Assembly: GCF_029054785.1 (NCBI RefSeq)
Contig: NZ_JAIDEN010000086.1
Span: forward strand, 1 to 52,773
Source of the DNA: Duncaniella sp.
Lineage (GTDB): Bacteria > Bacteroidota > Bacteroidia > Bacteroidales > Muribaculaceae
Direction: 5' to 3'
DNA length: 52,773 bases
Shown in pieces: positions 52,699-52,773 of the stretch (the stretch's first letter is position 1; each line of letters begins with the position of its first letter). Made by a program: the position numbers and the translations under genes. Under the pieces are notes generated by a model, which ran no database searches, was not told the DNA's origin, and saw nothing but the letters and a program-made list of their open reading frames with translations.

Positions 52699-52773
52699 TA
52701 AGAGGTTGTTTAAAAACAAGAGTTAAAATCTGAGTGGTGTATCTTTTAGATAAATTGTTGTAAATGAGAAAGG
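52699..52773. mobile_element. MITE left end, cut by the window edge
   Basis: From 52702 to the window end 72 bases match 35723-35794 with about five differences, preceded by TAA (52699-52701). The second copy of the 160-bp element; its right end lies outside. Confidence 0.8.

Noticed and set aside
1..52773. CRISPR arrays, tRNA or rRNA genes, prophage genes
   Set aside because: No regularly spaced direct repeats, cloverleaf-like segments, rRNA-like sequence or phage structural motifs were seen in the intergenic regions.

Overview
The window looks like a chromosomal stretch from a Bacteroidales gut bacterium, most plausibly a Muribaculaceae-type lineage. The family is inferred from gene content and roughly balanced base composition, not from a marker gene. 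The phylum signs are strong: a SusC/SusD pair, a one-protein hybrid two-component regulator, a BACON-domain GH5, NigD-like, DUF5683 and DUF695 proteins, acidic lipoprotein export signals, and many promoters with a TAnnTTTG -7 box. No tRNA, rRNA, CRISPR array or phage module was seen.

Region by region. 1-8705: a TlpA-like thioredoxin cut by the window edge, a DUF695 protein, a DUF6155-like protein, the transmembrane reductase DsbD, a secreted GH36 alpha-galactosidase, the branched-chain aminotransferase IlvE and an HD-domain protein. 8763-32322: one large polysaccharide utilization locus (PUL). On the minus strand it runs susC, susD, two large surface lipoproteins and a BACON-GH5 endoglucanase. 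On the plus strand it has the hybrid two-component regulator, then GH31 (with a PA14 insert), GH2 and GH3. The enzyme set matches the core of known xyloglucan loci. A GH5 at the cell surface would cut the chain, SusCD would import the oligosaccharides, and GH31/GH2/GH3 in the periplasm would remove xylose, galactose and glucose.

32323-39361 is an accessory stretch. It holds an MscS-type channel, a free-standing AMP-binding protein with damaged catalytic motifs, a cluster of small IS5-like inverted-repeat elements (MITEs), an ABC-type ATPase fused to a DUF4435/TOPRIM-like domain (possibly antiphage), a PAP2 phosphatase and an AraC-type regulator. 39632-46377 is mostly core metabolism: an unknown small protein, a cyclophilin with a long insert, PfkA, a LolD-type ATPase, a NigD-like lipoprotein and a four-gene 2-oxoacid:ferredoxin oxidoreductase operon (ferredoxin, alpha, beta, gamma). 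46537-51025 (minus) is the chromosome segregation and cell-wall cluster parA-parB-DUF5683-mltD. The window ends with a TPR/histidine-kinase-like protein that lacks its phospho-acceptor histidine, followed by the first 72 bases of another MITE.

The items most worth a second look are the ATPase-DUF4435 fusion, the catalytically degenerate adenylation protein, the His-less kinase, the MITE family with clean 3-bp target duplications (including a 33-bp minimal form), a repeated module shared by the two PUL lipoproteins, and a promoter interlocked with a terminator hairpin ahead of the GH31 operon. All function calls come from reading motifs by eye; no database search was possible.
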